Source: Pyronema omphalodes (taxonomy: Eukaryota; Ascomycota; Pezizomycetes; Pezizales; Pyronemataceae). From it: a DNA stretch of 64,000 nucleotides. Made by a program: the position numbers and the translations under genes. Numbering within the stretch: the stretch's first letter is position 1; every line of letters begins with the position of its first letter. Below are positions 10,859-23,495 of the stretch, in pieces. The notes under the pieces are model-generated. The model had not been told where the DNA came from, did no database searches, and was given only the letters and a program-made list of their open reading frames with translations. The stretch covers positions 248,001 through 312,000 of the forward strand of contig JAJJXM010000036.1 of assembly GCA_024516155.1 (NCBI GenBank), read 5' to 3'.

Positions 10859-13800
10859 AAAATGTATCCTTTGGGGTAAAATACGGGCAAAATACATGCA
10901 ATATATGAAACCTAAAATCCCCGCACATCCTCGTCATAAGAACCCTAAGCCCTGACATATATCGATTCCAAACAAACCTCCAGGTCCATGCTTGGACCTT
11001 TTCAAGTCCTGCTCATCATTTATGTAGGTCAAATGAATCCTAAGAAAAGTGAGTGGTACCTGAAGAATCTATATCGAAGATCTAAGCAGCTAGTTGTCTG
11101 AACTTTCAATCAGTACGTATTAGAATTCAAGTTTATGCAGCGTAAATTCCTGACGATAACCCGGTATTATCAGTTGTGGTCGTAGGTACCGTTCCCGGTT
11201 GGAATTCCAGGCTTCCATACATTCCAGAGAGAAGGAGTCCAAATCTTGGCTCTTGTTACACTGCCAAAATATTTCCGCAACGTGGAAGTCAGTATCATCA
11301 TCATCGTCCTACAAGGGTTTTGTGGAAGCGGAGAGAAGATCTGCATGCGTCCGGGACGAGATCCGGACGTTAAAGATGTGGTGATATCTGGCTTCTGATA
11401 GATAAGGCGTGTATCGAAGATGTGTTTAGATTAGTACACACGGCGTTATCCCCGGGATTCGTAAGCGAGAGAAGTACTCATGTTTCTGGAAGCATATTAA
11501 CTTATCTGCAGGTGAGGTGGAGAGATGAACTGTATGCTCTTGACATCACTCGGTGCCGTTTTAAGGCAGAAATATTGTACAGCCCTAAATCTTTTTCGCT
11601 TGACAGGATGGATTACACGGCATGATATGGATTGAGTGATATATCTGCATTCTCATCAGCCCTGAAGAACTCCATTGGAGACGGAAATTAAAGGCATATG
11701 CAAGAAGTTTCATCGCATCGGAGCGATTGGGTTGATGACGAGGAAACAACCCACCAGCCATTATCAGAATAGCGCCACGTCTGAGACTCGCTTATTTGAT
11801 TCTACGGTCGTCGGCATTGGGAGTTCATCCGAAGTGTCGATCATAGTAGCGATTGTATGGTCATAGCTGAAGTTTAAAATACTGCCGCGCCATGGTAGTG
11901 GTACTTATTTATACCGCGGTTATTAAGCTTAGATTAACTACTGAGACACGACAACTTCTATTCATAACAACGAACCAAATATAGTAGATATACCGCCACG
12001 GTCTTCGCAAGCTGTGGTGTGGATGGTAAGATGGCCGCTGGAAATGTTATCCATATTAACTGCAGTTTGCCTCATCACCACAATCTCAGTCTTCATTCCA
12101 TTACGATGCCAGATGAATGTGTGAATCTGAGATTGGAGGCCTTTCCGAGGAAATCTTCGACAACACTGACATATGACCACAGAAGCCGTGTCCCACGACA
12201 CTAAAAGTCACAGCAAAAAGATGGTGACTCCGGACCCATAACAACTTCCGCCAACACTGCGAGCATCTTGGTGCTAAAGAGTACTTACGATTTTTCCAAG
12301 CGACGGTGAGAATACGAGTCAATCAAAAAAGCATATCTAGCTTCACTTCTTCGAAAATCCATACGTGTACGCAAAAAGCAGCAACGGGGGCATTGATAGT
12401 TCTAACCAGCGGACGGTAGGAAGAGTAAACGGTAGTGGTACGTACCGGTAGTGGTGGGGTGGGCGCAGTCGAACGGCAGAATATCACCCAATATGTGTGC
12501 CGCATTGGCTGATAAGTTATGCACGACATCTGAATCCACTCGGAGGCACAACTGCCATGTCATTTTCGTTCGCTTGATACCGAGTGATCGATTGGAATCG
12601 ATGGGAAGATCTTTCTCAGCTGAACAGCACAAATTCATAACTAGCGTAATTTCATCAGAGAAAAACGATGCATATGCTAAAGTTTGTGTCCAAGACATGG
12701 GTCCTTGAAGAGTCGTCTGAAAAAAACAGGTATTGAATGGGCAGTGATGATGCGGAAAAAATCACCTTGAGAGGTGTAGTAAGTAGGGAGAATTACGCAA
12801 ACTATAGAGACGATCGTAGAACTAGACACGATCATGGTATATAATCCGCAAATTTAAGGTTCCTAATTCCAATTCTTCCGGTGCCATCGAGGTCAAAGAA
12901 CTGGTCTGCTCAACAATTATTGTATCTGTTTATTCAAAGTCTCATTGGAGATGATGCGGTTGTGAAGAATTTGCTCGTCATGCAGTTGTGCGCCGCCTTG
13001 ACCCAAGCCCAAGGGCTTCAACCGTATTTAGAAATTCGAAGCGCTAGTGTCCACTAGATCCATCCCGCTTGACGGAGATCTACAGACTCGCGAGTCGTCA
13101 GATGCATGGTGTTGAGGAGCCAACCATCTGCGGTTTCAGATAATCCAAATGATAGACAGTGAAGCTGCCCCATTGCTTGCCATTCAAAACATCGTATGTT
13201 TCCTTGATATTTTTGGCTCCTCCAAGCCGTTGAGGCACTCGGCACTTCAGGTAGGGAGATTTTGCACTCAAGCTCACACTTGGTATGTATCCCCACAGCA
13301 ACGGCCAATGAGCCAAATGTCAGTTGCGATGGTCTGTGGGGTAAGTTCGCGCTAATTTTGAACTTGATAAGTATGTATATTCAGAGCAAGCGTGAGCTTG
13401 AGCCGAACTTGAAGATGTAATCAGAGGAATTTATTGGCTGAACTCCAATCCAAATGGCTGCACTCAACCCATCAAATTCAAAGAAAGACAGTCAGAACTT
13501 GCAGAACAGCAGCACCCGCGCTTGTTTGAGCCACACTAAATTGGAGTGTGAGTTAGCCTTGACCAATGAGAGCTTTTTTTCATTTATATGGCCAAACTAG
13601 TCCAGCTGCAAAGTCAGCAGGAGCCGCAAAGTTAGACCCGGTTTTCGGTATGCCCAGAAACAAATCATGACGGATGTTTATGCCAGGCGGAAGCTATGTA
13701 TCAACAAGAAGATGGAGGGTGCGCCTCGTGAGCTCTCCCACACGCTTGCGCACGAAGCGTAATGTTGTAGATGGACCACGTTGAAAACGATACATAGCAT

Positions 13801-16595
13801 ATGTCGCGTGTTTCCCCCTACGTATGCAGGGAAGATCTCTCCTGACACAGCAGGAGTTGCGAAGCAGTTTTGAATAATGGCGGGGAAGCTATAGTACAGG
13901 GTATATCTCGAGACTGTTGATGTTCCAGAATTGTATCCAACCACTCAATCAGAGTTATTTGTCTTTCACCGGTGTCTATTATGGAAATAGTAATCTTTTG
14001 CCATCGAGATTCACATTGCATTTTGTCTGCTACAAAGTGGGGGACCATAAAATTCCTCTCGTGGGGGTAGTTTACATCCTGCATTACTTAGCAATTGACT
14101 TACCAAGGTTAGTTTAAACCATTAACCCCCACATCTACGAAGCTTCAACTCACACACCTGTACCGGTTCCTTCGAACGCCACATCCCAGGATTCCACGAC
14201 CACGGATGCGCTGTCTTTCGGGCTGGAACTCTAGCTAAGAATGCAGGCATCTGGCCCAGTCATGTATCACGAATAGAGCCGGCGATGCACCAAGTTTTGA
14301 AGAAGAGAAGAGACGAGCCGTGCGATGGCTCGAGAGTTGAATGCGGCGGTGTGCGGGGTACCGGTATTTCCACCGAGACCAAGAGATGACATTCAGATAT
14401 TGAAGAGTTTTTAGATGATCTTGGCTCCTATGGTATTCCTCGTAACTGTAGCTGTTTGTCTTACAGTAATCTTGCGTTAGCGGCCCAGATCGTATACTGT
14501 AGTAACACCAAATAAAAACCATTATCGACATACTGTCTCTTTGAACATTGGCGATTCTACGGGTACTACGACAATACCATCGATACTTTGCAAGTGTTAT
14601 AGCATTGCAATTTTTAAAGCACGTTGCAAAGGTTGGGTGAAACATGGAGGACCTCAACGAGAACTTGCTCCATCGGGGTCATAACCCTCAGTATACCTGG
14701 TCAAACGTGATGATAGGGTTTAGGGCAACACACAAAGTCAATTTCACATGTATGGACACAGTGAAAGCCCGATGTAAGGAACGGTGGTGCTTTTCTGCAC
14801 TAATGCTCCGAGGACCAATACTCTACACAGCTTTGATAGACCCTCTTCACCGCTCAAGAGCGGTGAAATCGGTCAATTTTGCACCGGCTGCACTCTTATT
14901 TCCAGCAATGGATCGCCTGTGTTCTGGGAGATCCATGAGGAATGTTGACAGTGCCTCCAAGGGCGTAATGACGGTTAACAGCATAAAATGTGCTTTTACG
15001 ATCCCTGACTGGATGTTTATCACGAGCTTGAAGTTGTAACATGATAAATGTTTAATCCTACACGATATGTGATACAACCATACTTCCAATGATGAGTTGC
15101 CCTGAAACATGGAGCACGGTCAACGAGACACTATCGGGATCAGACAGACGGGGATTGCAACGTGGGATGACTGCGCACGGCGATAATGCTGGCACGGCTA
15201 CTTAAGCTAGCGACACGGCTTGACTTCCAACCGAAGCTGATTATACGACCCTTGTAGAAGTTTCTGAGAAGCTGCGTATACACTGGTAAAATATAATTGG
15301 TAGAGTTTGATCATAAGCGCCGTATTTTATGCAAGTTTGCCATGGATTGGGGAGGGGCGCAAATTTTATAATGTGGTTGCACCTTGGGAGTTCTGTAACT
15401 GTCATCGAGGGGCCAGCTATAACTGTCGACATCGGTCTTGCAATCTATATCAGAGCTCCTGTTGGTGGACAATATGGATTTGAACTTGAAGTGGCGCGGG
15501 GAAGAGCCGTTGATATATTTGTGGAGTATAGTTTTATTAACCCACTTGGCTTGGGGCGCTCGTGATGAATTCCGTTGCAGCGGTAATCAATTCCCACATA
15601 GGCTCTACTGAGGATCCTATGCTACAGAGGTCATTAGAATCCCAATGGCCTACTTTATGCTGCCTTTTTTAGTTCGCCGGCGTGTACATCTGGTTCTCTG
15701 CCAACGCTCCAGCCGCACATGCCCTTGTCCCGGCTGCCTTGTCGCTTAGCAAGGGAGACATCATAATAAAATTGATCCACCTTCTCCCATCCCTAGCGGT
15801 GAGCGATCATGGACCAGCTGTTTGGATATGTCCTTCTCTTTCCAGGGCAACTACTTTAGACAATTCATGCAAATGAAATACATGGTATAGCCGTTTGCGG
15901 AGGTGTACAGCACAGCGAATGTCCGTTGTTTCCCGGCCCATGCGAAGTTGATGTTTTTTTGTGCTGGATCCCAACTGCCAGTGCAGCGCAGGAGTTGTAG
16001 CGGGACTTCCTCTCGATGCATGAATGGTTATCATTCGCTGCTACGTTTCGCTAGGTCACATATTTTCAACCCATTCCCTCTTGAGTTTCGCATAGTCCAT
16101 CCGGATTTCCACTCGGGCTAGAGAAACCGCCAAATTCCTACCCAACCAATCCATCGCAAATTCGTGGTCCTGTCGATGAACTGCATGAGTGAAGTGGTAC
16201 ATATAAGGAATCGGCTACTGGTTCTTATTGATTCCTCTCAATATTTCCCGTGCGGTCCGTCTCAAGGGATATATATATATATAAAGAAACTATCCCCCCA
16301 TCATCTGAACCCTCGTGGCAAGACTCGATACAGCGAGCCAGACACTAACCGTGCCTAACTTTTTCGTCATCGCAATCCTGTCGTTTGTTTCTAGTACGAC
16401 ATCTGCGGTAAACAAGGCCTGCGCTACGAGTTCTAAGCTCATCTGGGTGGATTGGAAAACAAACTACACGTCGCTTCGTTTCCCAGGTATTTCAACTTTA
16501 GCAATTATCTATTCCTCGTGTCGCTAAGAATTAAACCAATAGATAGCCTTTATTCTTTTTGATCCCAGGTAAAAAAAAATCGAAGGGATAACAAA
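10859..16595. other. Gene-poor interval
   Basis: 5.7 kb without any frame that looks like an intact gene. Open frames are at most about 140 codons, change frame constantly, and lack family signals. Some stretches keep a protein-like composition interrupted by stops, notably 15556-16034 on the minus strand, which suggests decayed genes. The last 200 bp should be the promoter and leader of the gene at 16596; a TATATATATAT run is at 16268-16279. Confidence 0.5.
15556..16034 (-). pseudogene. Possible decayed coding sequence, unidentified
   Basis: One minus-strand frame reads from 16034 to the paired TAA codons at 15556 with only two internal stops (a TGA near 15805, a TAA near 15682). The peptide between stops has balanced composition, for example FHLHELSKVVALEREGHIQT and SVEPMWELITAATEFITSA. 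I do not recognise a family. It may be a relic; chance cannot be excluded. Confidence 0.25.
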
Positions 16596-17477
16596 ATGGG
16601 AAGCCATACACCGCAGCCTTCCAGTGTCGGGGCGTATTCATTTATGCCATACCCTGCAGAATATGCATTCTCGCCCGGTATGACATACCCGCCAATGCCG
16701 CCCATGGACCACCCTGGTAGCCCTTATTCGCCGCACCCGCACTTCCCATCAAACCTGGCATTCCACATGGGCCATCCTCCTCCGAGCCCGATTACTTCTC
16801 ATTCTCATTTACCACCGAGTCCGCCGGTTCCTTCGAGCCCGGGCCGATCTGATCGGGACCGGGACAGGGAACGTGACAGGGAACGAGAACGGGAGCGGGA
16901 ACGGGAACGGGAGAGGGACCGGGATCGAATGTCGACAGAGACAAAAATGATTCGCCAATTATACACGACAATTGCCAAAATGCAAGGAACGATGAAAGAT
17001 CTTGCCGAGAGACAGACAGAGATTCTTGATCGGATGAGTTTGTTGGAACAAAGATGTACGTTTTTAGCCTAGTACGGATTGGATTGATCTGACGATGATG
17101 CGCAGCTGAACGAGCCAACGAATCACTCGAGCGAATCCTTGAAAATACCGAAATTGCGATAGAAGACAGCAAATCAATCCGCACGAGAGTTGAAGATAAT
17201 GAAACGTATGCGAAGTCTGCTTCAAAGTCTTTCATAAAACCGCGCTAATCCGTTCTCTCATAGTCAAGACGCACTTGAGACCAGACTTACGGACCTCATG
17301 GACAACGTGGTGGAAAAGTTAATCGGCGGAATTGGTCAAGAACTTCAGGAAATCAAAAAGATGGTCACTAAGGTCGAACGTTACAATAGCCTGCGCGACC
17401 CTTTTGCATTGGCGCAGAGGGTGTCCGATGCCGACCTGTTAGGGGAGGAAGAGCAGGAGGAGGTTAAGGGAATTTGA
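16596..17477 (+). CDS. Coiled-coil protein of unknown function
   Basis: Exons 16596-17055, 17106-17205 and 17264-17477 join in frame to 257 residues. The N-terminal ~85 residues are Pro/His/Tyr/Ser-rich (PMPPMDHPGSPYSPHPH). A remarkable Arg-Asp/Arg-Glu block follows (about 87-110), then a long amphipathic coiled coil (MIRQLYTTIAKMQGTMKDL onward, continuing as LERILENTEIAIEDSKSIR and LTDLMDNVVEKLIGGIGQEL). It ends with an acidic GEEEQEEVKGI tail. The alternating-charge block resembles those of RNA-processing proteins, but no domain is recognised. The introns are 50 and 58 nt. The frame continuity across both introns makes the gene model good although the function is unknown. Confidence 0.78.
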
Positions 17478-20400
17478 ATTGAGGAAGTTCGTAGTGATTG
17501 GGCATCTTTCACCCGGAGGCTTTCGTATTAGCAGGACATCCGCATTCCCAGTACGAGTGCTTCCGGCTCTCTTATTTCGTCCAAAAAAGTCATCGCTCGA
17601 GGTTGGGTGCATTTCTATGGGAGTTTTGTATTACATTTTTGCATTTTATATTGTTTTTTCATGTTTATACGATCGGTTGAATGTTTTATCAGATAGAATT
17701 TTGTTTTTGGAATGAAGAAGACCAAATATGAAGTAGGACTTAGTGAACATTGACTGAACAAGGAAAAGGGACTTTAAAAACAAACGGGCAGTGGCTAACC
17801 AGATCCAGAAGGCAGAGTAATAAATGCAGTGTGTGTGCACACACGCAATGATTCTTGTGCCTAGCAATTGTGGTCAATATTGCTTCAAGGTGATTTTACA
17901 TCAATTTTCGAAGTAGAGGGGAACGCTTAAGTCCGCAGGGAATGCCGGAATTTTTGAAGCGTTCTAAAGCGTATAGCAAGATGATGAGATAGTTAGATAC
18001 CTAGACAAGGAAGTGAAAGTTTTGCGGGAGGTGCCTGATTCATTATGGGAGAAGATGGCGAGTTGACGCTTATCTGAGACGTTTTAAAACTTGGATGTTC
18101 AGGATATTCATAGAAAATAGAAATACCATTTGCATGAGACAAAGTCAATAATGCTTTCTTAGTCTTGATATTCACATTCTTAGTCTAGAGCGTTTCGCTC
18201 TGGTTCAAGGGTGCTCGGCATTCTAGGGAGGTTTCCAATAGTCACTAGGGCTCGGCCACTTACTGTGATTGTAGAAATCAAGGCTGGACGTTCAAGTCGA
18301 ATGTCTTTCCTGTAATATTCTCTCCACATATCTTATGCGCAAAGAGTTTCGCAGATGCTGCAGGGTAACTTCTCATGGAAAGCTGTATTTGAAATCAATA
18401 TTATAATGCAAAGTAGGCTCGTTCTATGGAACAAAGTGAAGTTAAGCCCGGAAAATCATTACCATGAAAGAAGTTTGTAGAAAAATGTGAGCTCTCTACT
18501 TGGTGAGTATATGAGCTCAATATTGACATGTGTATCACGCATTGCACACTGCGCATATCCCTACAAAGACAAGAACGTCCTCTAATACTACAAAGAACAC
18601 TGAGGCCACTAGTATAGTCCTCGAGGACATCAAGGATGCCATTAAGAATTAAGGACATGCCGCCAAGTTCGGAATTAAGGCCGGATTTGACGGTGTTGGT
18701 TACAATGTACTGCTACACTTGGGCCACCCCGATTGCACCGAAGAATCTACGACTCCTGTTCCTGGGGTTCATTTAAATTTTACGTAATTTTGTGAAGGCT
18801 TCGGGAATCTTTTGTGCGCCTTTGGAAACCCTGCTCGGCTGATGGACGAATCAAATTGTGCATGCAGATTGTGCTTGTAGAGTAGACGGTATGAAGAGTA
18901 CATAGACTGTGAAAATTCAAACGTTTTCTACGTTGCTCGCCTTAATTTGCCATTAGTCGATTGATGCTTACAACAACCTCTCGTACCATCTCAGGGACCT
19001 GGGCCGTTGTCACTTGTAATCACCACTGTACTCTGCAGGATTTCCAAGGGTTTGAAAGACTGCCTTGTGTCTCCGACGTTAAAGTCACGGGACAAGTACA
19101 ATTTTGATCGCGTGCGCATGCAACTTGACCGACACCTTATATACAAGGGATACTGACATCAATACCTCCAAAAAAAAACCAATACACGGTATAATTCCTC
19201 GTTAGCTCGGTTTCTCTATAAAACTCTTCTATCATCTCCTTGAAGGACTAAATCACATCTTTAACACACCGCGCGATAGATCCGTCGTTGTCCACTATTC
19301 TGCGACGAGTCATGTTACAACATACAGGCACCTTCATGGGGTATCCTAGGTTTACCAAAATTCGTTTACGTCATAAATACCCCCACTATATTGCATGTTC
19401 GATTATATGCCGCATAAACTCAAGGACGTGATAGGATACAGTATTATTGGCGCCGACGTATGGTATTATCCGCGTATGAACAGCAAGGGTTTCAACCTCC
19501 TAAAGTACGTTATGGAGATGGGACCGGTAAACAAATAGACCTCAAACGACGAATGTTTGGGTTCTGACAGATTCACCCTTACGTACTTAGAGTAGAGCTG
19601 ATATGCAGAGTCGAAAATTAAGAAATCATGAGGCACTTTTGCGAGGTATGCATAACGAACAGTTCATCCCAGTGATATACACCTGCTTAATGCATTACGG
19701 TACGTCTTCAGCTGTTACGAAGAGTAGCGAGGTCTACTGCTGTGAAGAAGCTTTGATTTATCACACCAATTGCCGGAAAATGTTGTCGGGGACGCCCGAT
19801 GATGTCGAATACGGCCGAGTCACATCGCATGACAATGATTAATAAATCCGCAGCAGATTCTACCCCGGTCATTAAAAATTTTGTCGGATTGCGAAAACAT
19901 TTTATACAAATATGCGAAGTAAGTAGTGCAACTCCTAGGTATGTACATGACAATATTGACTTTATATCATCAGTCATCCAATTACTTACCACTCGATAGA
20001 TTAATCCATGGAAGCTATTCACCACTCTTGGGTTGCGATATATTAATATAAATATATACATTTCATCCAAGAATCCAAAGAGTCGATTGGAGGACCTCAT
20101 AAGGTGGTTGATTTCACGAGGACAGGTATTGGGTATTTTGTTGTTTTTTCCTGTAAGGGCCTTTTAGGCCTCGGTCAGCGTATGATTCAATAAATAAATA
20201 CATACATCCATAGAGTCCCAGGATTTAACAACATCTAAGCAATTCCTTAAAGAGGGGCAGCCTCAATTCTCAGATATTATCAATAGATACGATTGTATAA
20301 CGAGGAAATGCCATCATCATTCTATGTTTTGCTGCTTGCATTGTTTTGGGCCCGAGGTGAATACTGAGAAACTGAGGTAAGCCATTGGATCTCAGCATCA

Positions 20401-21385
20401 ATTCTCGTACGTTCTGATGCCCACTTGAGTTAACTTGATCAGAAATCATAATCAGAATTAGTGATGTCTTATCGACGTCCCAAATAATCATCCATTTCCA
20501 AAATATTCCCACCGTAATGTACAATGAATTCTTCATTTTAACAATTGGATTATTCCTAAAGGGTTACCAGAAAATATCTTCAGCAGTAGCATACTACAAT
20601 TCAAATATTCATGTCATTTCAACCACATAAACCTAGTCGTGTGAGGATAAGCTTGTACATCCCCTATGATCATTAGCAAACATTCCACGGTGGAAACAAT
20701 TCTCCAATCGCGAGCTCCCTTCTTCCCATATTCAATCAACTGGTTCTTCATAATACTCATTCAAATAAAACTCTCTAAGCACGTATAACTATTCATTCGC
20801 GAGCCTTCTGTAAAAACGTTTCAAAAAATTGAATCATATGCAGCCGTTAACCATACGCGAGTGATATTTGGTAAATCACTTGCTTGTTGAGCATCGACCA
20901 CATAATTTAGCCTATAAGCAGGATTCTCAACTGATATCTAACTATTAATAGAGAATTTCTCGGACTTTTCTTGCAATAACTATCAATCTATCGTTAGTGA
21001 CGACTTTGGTATCCAGTAGAACTTCTTGGTCAGGGTCAGGGTTGAGACTAGTTCATGTTTCGTCACTCGCCACCTTCAAGTTTCGATTATGGCCTCGACA
21101 TTATTCGGCAACGCATGGCCAGATACGGATAAAAAAATGTGTTACCAATTCAATAACCAAAAATCAAACTCCTAGCCTACAAACCTATCATGCAGTTTGT
21201 TATTTCCTTGAACCTTTCCACCATCAATCCCAATGAGTGAAATCCTGCGTCGTTTCCCAAAAGTTGGCCTTGTCCATCCCGGAATCATCGCTTTCTCCAT
21301 ACTCAAAAGTAGCGCCAGCACTTTTTTTTCTCTGATATTGTCGCCAAATTTTCAAACTAGATATATCGCGTTCCATCCCCAATAA
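17478..21385. other. Gene-poor interval
   Basis: 3.9 kb with no supported intact gene. The longest frames (about 130 codons at 19708-20100, minus) have no domain signals. A short oxidoreductase-like remnant lies at 18617-18697. The left end should contain the 3' UTR of the coiled-coil gene. Confidence 0.5.
18617..18697 (+). pseudogene. Possible relic of an old-yellow-enzyme-type flavin oxidoreductase
   Basis: The plus frame reads VLEDIKDAIKN, a TAA stop, then GHAAKFGIKAGFDGV. This resembles the stretch of fungal NADH:flavin oxidoreductases in which a helix of Ile-Lys-type residues precedes AxxAxxAGFDGVEIH. Only about 27 codons match and the flanks do not extend it, so this is a weak call. 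Confidence 0.3.
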
Positions 21386-22076
21386 CTAGTGGCGATAGCA
21401 ACCCACCCCACGACATGTCCAACACCATCCCGTACCACACTTGGTACATCTAATACGATTACAGCCTCCCGTTTTCTCGATATCAAAATTACACCCGGGG
21501 CATGTTTTACACCTTTTCTTAACATACTTCCTACTCGCCGTCGCTTCTTTCTTCTTCTTCTTCTCAAAATCGGCACAGCTCCCTGGATGATTCAACATAT
21601 GCTGGTAGCAACTCTTTGCGCCACAGGCATGGCAAACGACTATCGGCTCACGCTCACGCGCAAGATGAATTTGCCCAGCTGGGCATTTTAAACAAGGTCG
21701 ATAGTCAGGATGTTGTTCCGCAGTGCCTAGACGCTCAATATCTTGACGTTGGAGTATGGCGCGACAGGTCGGGCATCTCGGCAATGGGTACGAGAGAAGT
21801 TTTGAGATGCAAATTGAGCATGTGTGCGCGGTGTGGGTGCAAAGCGTTGTTATCGGCGGGAAAGCATCGGCCGGCGAATCTGTCATGCAGACGACACAGT
21901 TACGCGGTTCCTACTAGTTAGTTAGCGCGCGGGTAACTAGCTAACCGAAGAGAGTAATTAAATACTTCGTCGGAGCTTTGATGGGAAGTTGGAAAAGAAA
22001 CAGCGGGTGCTGGAACCGGCTTCCGGGGAGATGAAGCGCAACGCCGGAGCTTCGTGAACCATGAGAGGAGCTTCAT
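21386..22076 (-). CDS. RING/IBR (RBR-type) E3 ubiquitin ligase-like protein
   Basis: Exons 22076-21966 and 21910-21386 give 211 residues (an upstream in-frame ATG at 22181 would add 35). Joining the exons completes a RING-like set of Cys/His: NCVVC, LCTHTAHTCSIC, then CPTC. A middle IBR-like cluster follows (CLKC...VCHACGAKSCYQH...C), and then a RING2-like CPGCNFDIEKTGGCNRIRC. The GGC Cys (about 187) is at the place of the catalytic Cys of RBR ligases such as parkin. The protein is much shorter than animal RBRs and resembles small fungal IBR proteins. A Lys stretch (EKKKKKEAT) lies between IBR and RING2. Substrate unknown. Confidence 0.83.
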
Positions 22077-22385
22077 TATCAGCGAAGGTGGTGAAGGACG
22101 GAGAGAGAAGACATTGTCGGTTTCAGTGATTTCGACGGATACGCTGCGGTCATGGGAGAACTGCAGAAAGTACGGATACAATGATGCTCAGCTACCGCCA
22201 CGTGGTTAACGAGTGATGATTTTTGCAAGAGAAACTGAGGTGTGGGTGCACAAAAAACTGTTAGGTCCAATTATAAGCTGCGGTCCTGTTTGAAAACATA
22301 AGGCTGAATCATAGTTGGTTGAAACCGGATTTTTTGACGCACAAGAAGCACATAGGGAACAAACTGCTTCTGTAAACTGCCGCTA

Positions 22386-22431
22386 CTCGTGCCTAAAGAT
22401 GGTGGCGCTAGCCACCATCTTTAGGCATGAG
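22386..22431. repeat. 46-bp palindromic element flanked by TA, copy 1
   Basis: Two 21-bp arms (CTCGTGCCTAAAGATGGTGG plus C, and its complement with one change) surround the spacer GCTA. TA dinucleotides flank both ends (22384-22385 and 22432-22433), as expected for a Tc1/mariner-type target duplication. The partner copy is 600 bp downstream. Confidence 0.75.
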
Positions 22432-23034
22432 TATTCAGGCATGTAACGTGATTTCCACATAGAATTTTGCGGCGCTGAGACGTGAAAGTTTACTTGTTTA
22501 TTGTGACTTCAGTTGAGCCTTGATAAGATGGTTGTCACCAAAGGATGGCTTGCATTTCACTGAAGAGGGTCTGCCTGGATTTATGATGTTTTCTTCTGTG
22601 CTTTGGTTGGTATGTGCTTCAGAAATCAGAGGCTATCCAAGAATGGTTGCAATGACGAAGGGCCTGCGATACTATTGGGAGTTCGTCTAGGCAACAGCCG
22701 GTCATTAATAGACATGAATCGCCCACTGAGAAGAAAATCCAGTCAGTTCTTATTTCGCAGTCTTGGATTTCAGCGCATCGCCCCGCAGTTCTGTAGATAC
22801 AACCAAAAGAGAAAATGGGACTTCATGAAATGAGATATTTTTGATGCTGTGTGCTGCAGTTGTACAGCAGCTAAGACTGAAATATTGTTGATAATGGGGT
22901 ATTGCACCATGCACGTGGGAGTTAGGGATTTAGCACCAACTCTGATGAATTGTATAATACTTCACATCAACCCTACATAAGCTCTTAGAACTTGTCAATA
23001 AGACTGAATAGTTGTATGTACATAGAAACCGTTA

Positions 23035-23080
23035 CTCGTGCCTAAAGATGGTGGCTAGCGCCACCACCTTTAGGCACGAG
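23035..23080. repeat. 46-bp palindromic element flanked by TA, copy 2
   Basis: Same 21-bp arms as the copy at 22386-22431 with one change (ACCACC for ACCATC), but the central spacer is TAGC, the reverse complement of the other spacer, so the two copies lie in opposite orientation. TA flanks both ends (23033-23034, 23081-23082). Confidence 0.75.
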
Positions 23081-23394
23081 TAGGCAACAAAAGCACACAA
23101 GCACGGAAGGGCAGTATGATTTATAAGGCAGCTTGGTTAAGACTATGTATCTGGAGGATAGACGTTGCAAGTAGGCCTTATTGCTAGAACGGCGGAGTGC
23201 ATAGTGGTGAGCTGATTGGCTGGATCACAAAATTTGAATCAAAGCACAGCCCGAGGTGATCCGTTTATGATGTTCGTTTTGAGGTTGTACGGCATTGTAC
23301 CGCTACTGGAATGCATTCTACATAACACCCAATCATGAGGCAGTGTTGGCTTGATTTTTTTGCGACCAGTAAATTATGTTACCGAAACAGAGTT

Positions 23395-23495
23395 CGGCAC
23401 GGACCGTCATTCGCGGTCCTTCCTGTAGTAGGACCAGGACCGGACGGACCGCGGGTGACCGCAGGTGACCGCGGTCAGGGTCACTAATGGTCACT
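23395..23495. repeat. GGACCG / GGTGACCGC repeat cluster
   Basis: Dense short direct and inverted repeats of GGACCG, CGGTCC and GGTGACCGC within about 100 bp. The GC content is far higher than in the flanks. Likely a fragment of a small palindromic repeat element. Confidence 0.5.

Noticed and set aside
14145..14390. Plus-strand frame with several Cys (CTGSFERHIPGFHDHGCAVF)
   Set aside because: Looked like the last exon of a small secreted protein but no start, signal peptide or upstream exon could be found.
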